NCBI RefSeq assembly: GCF_001428065.1
Contig: NZ_LMSE01000003.1
Coordinates: 153,632 to 217,631 of the forward strand
DNA length: 64,000 nt
Source: Nostocoides sp. Soil756
GTDB lineage: Bacteria > Actinomycetota > Actinomycetes > Actinomycetales > Dermatophilaceae
Reading direction: 5' to 3'
Part shown: positions 63,331 to 64,000 of the stretch, one piece after another
Position numbering within the stretch: position 1 is the stretch's first letter
Layout: every line of letters starts with the position of its first letter
Notes under the pieces: model-generated
The model's database searches: none
Told to the model about the DNA's origin: nothing
The model's input: the letters and a program-made list of their open reading frames with translations, nothing else
Position numbers and translations under genes: made by a program

Positions 63331-64000
63331 ATGGGCCTGTTCGACCAGTTCCGCGCGCACCCGGGGGCCTACGGCCTCTCGATGGACCAGCCGCCGCTCC
63401 GCCCGACTGCCCCGGTCCCCCATCTGGACGACCTCGAGGCCCCGTTCGAGGAGTGGATCCGCGACCACCTCGCGCGGCTCACCGACGCCGCCGAGTCCGA
63501 CCTCGACGCGCTCGACCAGGACGAGTTCGACGCCGCGCTGACGGTGCGGCTGGCCGGTTCGGCCCGGCTGCGCGAGACCGGGCTCGGCTTCGAGTACGCC
63601 CTCCCGTTCGCCGACGGGGTCGACGAGGTCCTCTCGCTCGACCTGCCCGACGCCGTGGTCACCCTCCCCGACGAGCGGGTGTCGGTCCTCGGCCGCTACG
63701 TGCCCGACCTGGTCGACCTGGGCCGGCGCAACCTGCGCCGGTTGCTGGCGGTCACCCCGGTCGACGTCGACCACCTCAGCGCCGGTGGCTCGTCGTGCGT
63801 ACTGGTGCAGTCGGACTCGCCGTACACCGCGTCCTTCGCCCGGCTGCTGTTCGAGGCCGTGCCGTGGTGGATGCCCGACGCCGACACCTCCAACGGTGTC
63901 GTCTTCGCCATGCCGCACCGGCACGCCGTGGTCTTCCAGACCTGCAGCTCGCCGGCCGAGACCAAGACCGCGCTCGACCTGGTGCCGTGGCACGCGTCCC
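63331..64000 (+). CDS. Unknown protein, 3' end outside the window
   Basis: At least 223 codons are open from ATG 63331 to the window edge, with AGGGAAAGG 9 nt before the start. The protein begins MGLFDQFRAHPGAYGLSMDQ, is acidic in the first half (AAESDLDALDQDEFDAAL) and mixed alpha/beta later (LSAGGSSCVLVQSDSPY, VFAMPHRHAVVFQT). I do not recognise a family; a YtpQ/DUF1444-like fold is a weak guess. Third-position GC is high, supporting real coding. The DosR-like box upstream hints at redox or hypoxia control. Confidence 0.75.
   Translation, partial: MGLFDQFRAHPGAYGLSMDQPPLRPTAPVPHLDDLEAPFEEWIRDHLARLTDAAESDLDALDQDEFDAALTVRLAGSARLRETGLGFEYALPFADGVDEVLSLDLPDAVVTLPDERVSVLGRYVPDLVDLGRRNLRRLLAVTPVDVDHLSAGGSSCVLVQSDSPYTASFARLLFEAVPWWMPDADTSNGVVFAMPHRHAVVFQTCSSPAETKTALDLVPWHAS

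Overview
The window is a very GC-rich (roughly 70% or more), gene-dense stretch of bacterial chromosome. Its gene orders are classic for Actinomycetota: rimP-nusA-ylxR-infB, rne-rplU-rpmA-obg-proB, and dxr-rseP-ispG-GNAT-proS. The protein set (Tat-type lipoproteins, DUF4439, RNase E/G with a long N-terminal low-complexity arm, DUF805, standalone DnaB-like ATPase) fits Micrococcales, perhaps Intrasporangiaceae; that family assignment is inference. I saw no rRNA, tRNA, prophage, insertion sequence or CRISPR array.

Layout. 1-5.9 kb: proA start, a 47-bp palindromic tandem array, pdxY, then (minus strand) amidohydrolase, proB, obg, rpmA and rplU. 6.0-13.7 kb: rne, and a radical SAM pair (TIGR03936/TIGR03960-like) split by a divergent class III aminotransferase. 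13.8-17.6 kb: flavin disulfide reductase, pcm and a long-chain acyl-CoA ligase. 17.7-27.1 kb: the translation-factor superoperon rimP-nusA-ylxR-infB, then a DUF4262 gene, rbfA, truB, ribF and a rodA-like gene. 27.2-31.2 kb (plus strand): ferritin-like lipoprotein, aminoglycoside-phosphotransferase-like protein, YyaL-type protein. 31.7-35.4 kb (minus): phzF-like gene and a three-gene extracytoplasmic flavin-transfer module (ferric-reductase-like, FMN-binding, ApbE). 35.5-38.5 kb (plus): amylosucrase and a DUF559 nuclease-fold gene lying between two near-identical hairpin repeats. 38.6-48.0 kb (minus): TSUP transporter, HAD phosphatase, proS, GNAT, ispG, rseP, dxr, DnaB-like ATPase. 48.0-60.1 kb: a polyamine/GABA catabolic regulon (gabD-like, saccharopine-dehydrogenase-like, potCBAD, aminobutyraldehyde dehydrogenase; divergently an Lrp regulator, class III aminotransferase and amine-oxidising flavoenzyme). 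60.2-64 kb: LOG-family protein, HTH-DUF805 protein, rlmN and an unfinished unknown gene with a DosR-like promoter box.

How the genes work together. Housekeeping blocks cover ribosome assembly and translation, RNA decay, proline synthesis (proB/proA), the MEP isoprenoid pathway (dxr, ispG) and membrane proteolysis. The accessory functions are polyamine import and oxidation to succinate, sucrose-driven glucan synthesis, and flavinylated extracytoplasmic electron transfer.

Most notable signals. (1) The DUF559 gene flanked by directly repeated ~50-bp hairpins, which looks like a small mobile or repeat-associated unit. (2) The 47-bp palindromic array bounded by 19-bp perfect inverted repeats upstream of pdxY. 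(3) A recurring leaderless-promoter pattern, in which a hexamer of nANNNT type sits exactly 6 nt before the start codon of about a dozen genes. (4) Several palindromic operator candidates.
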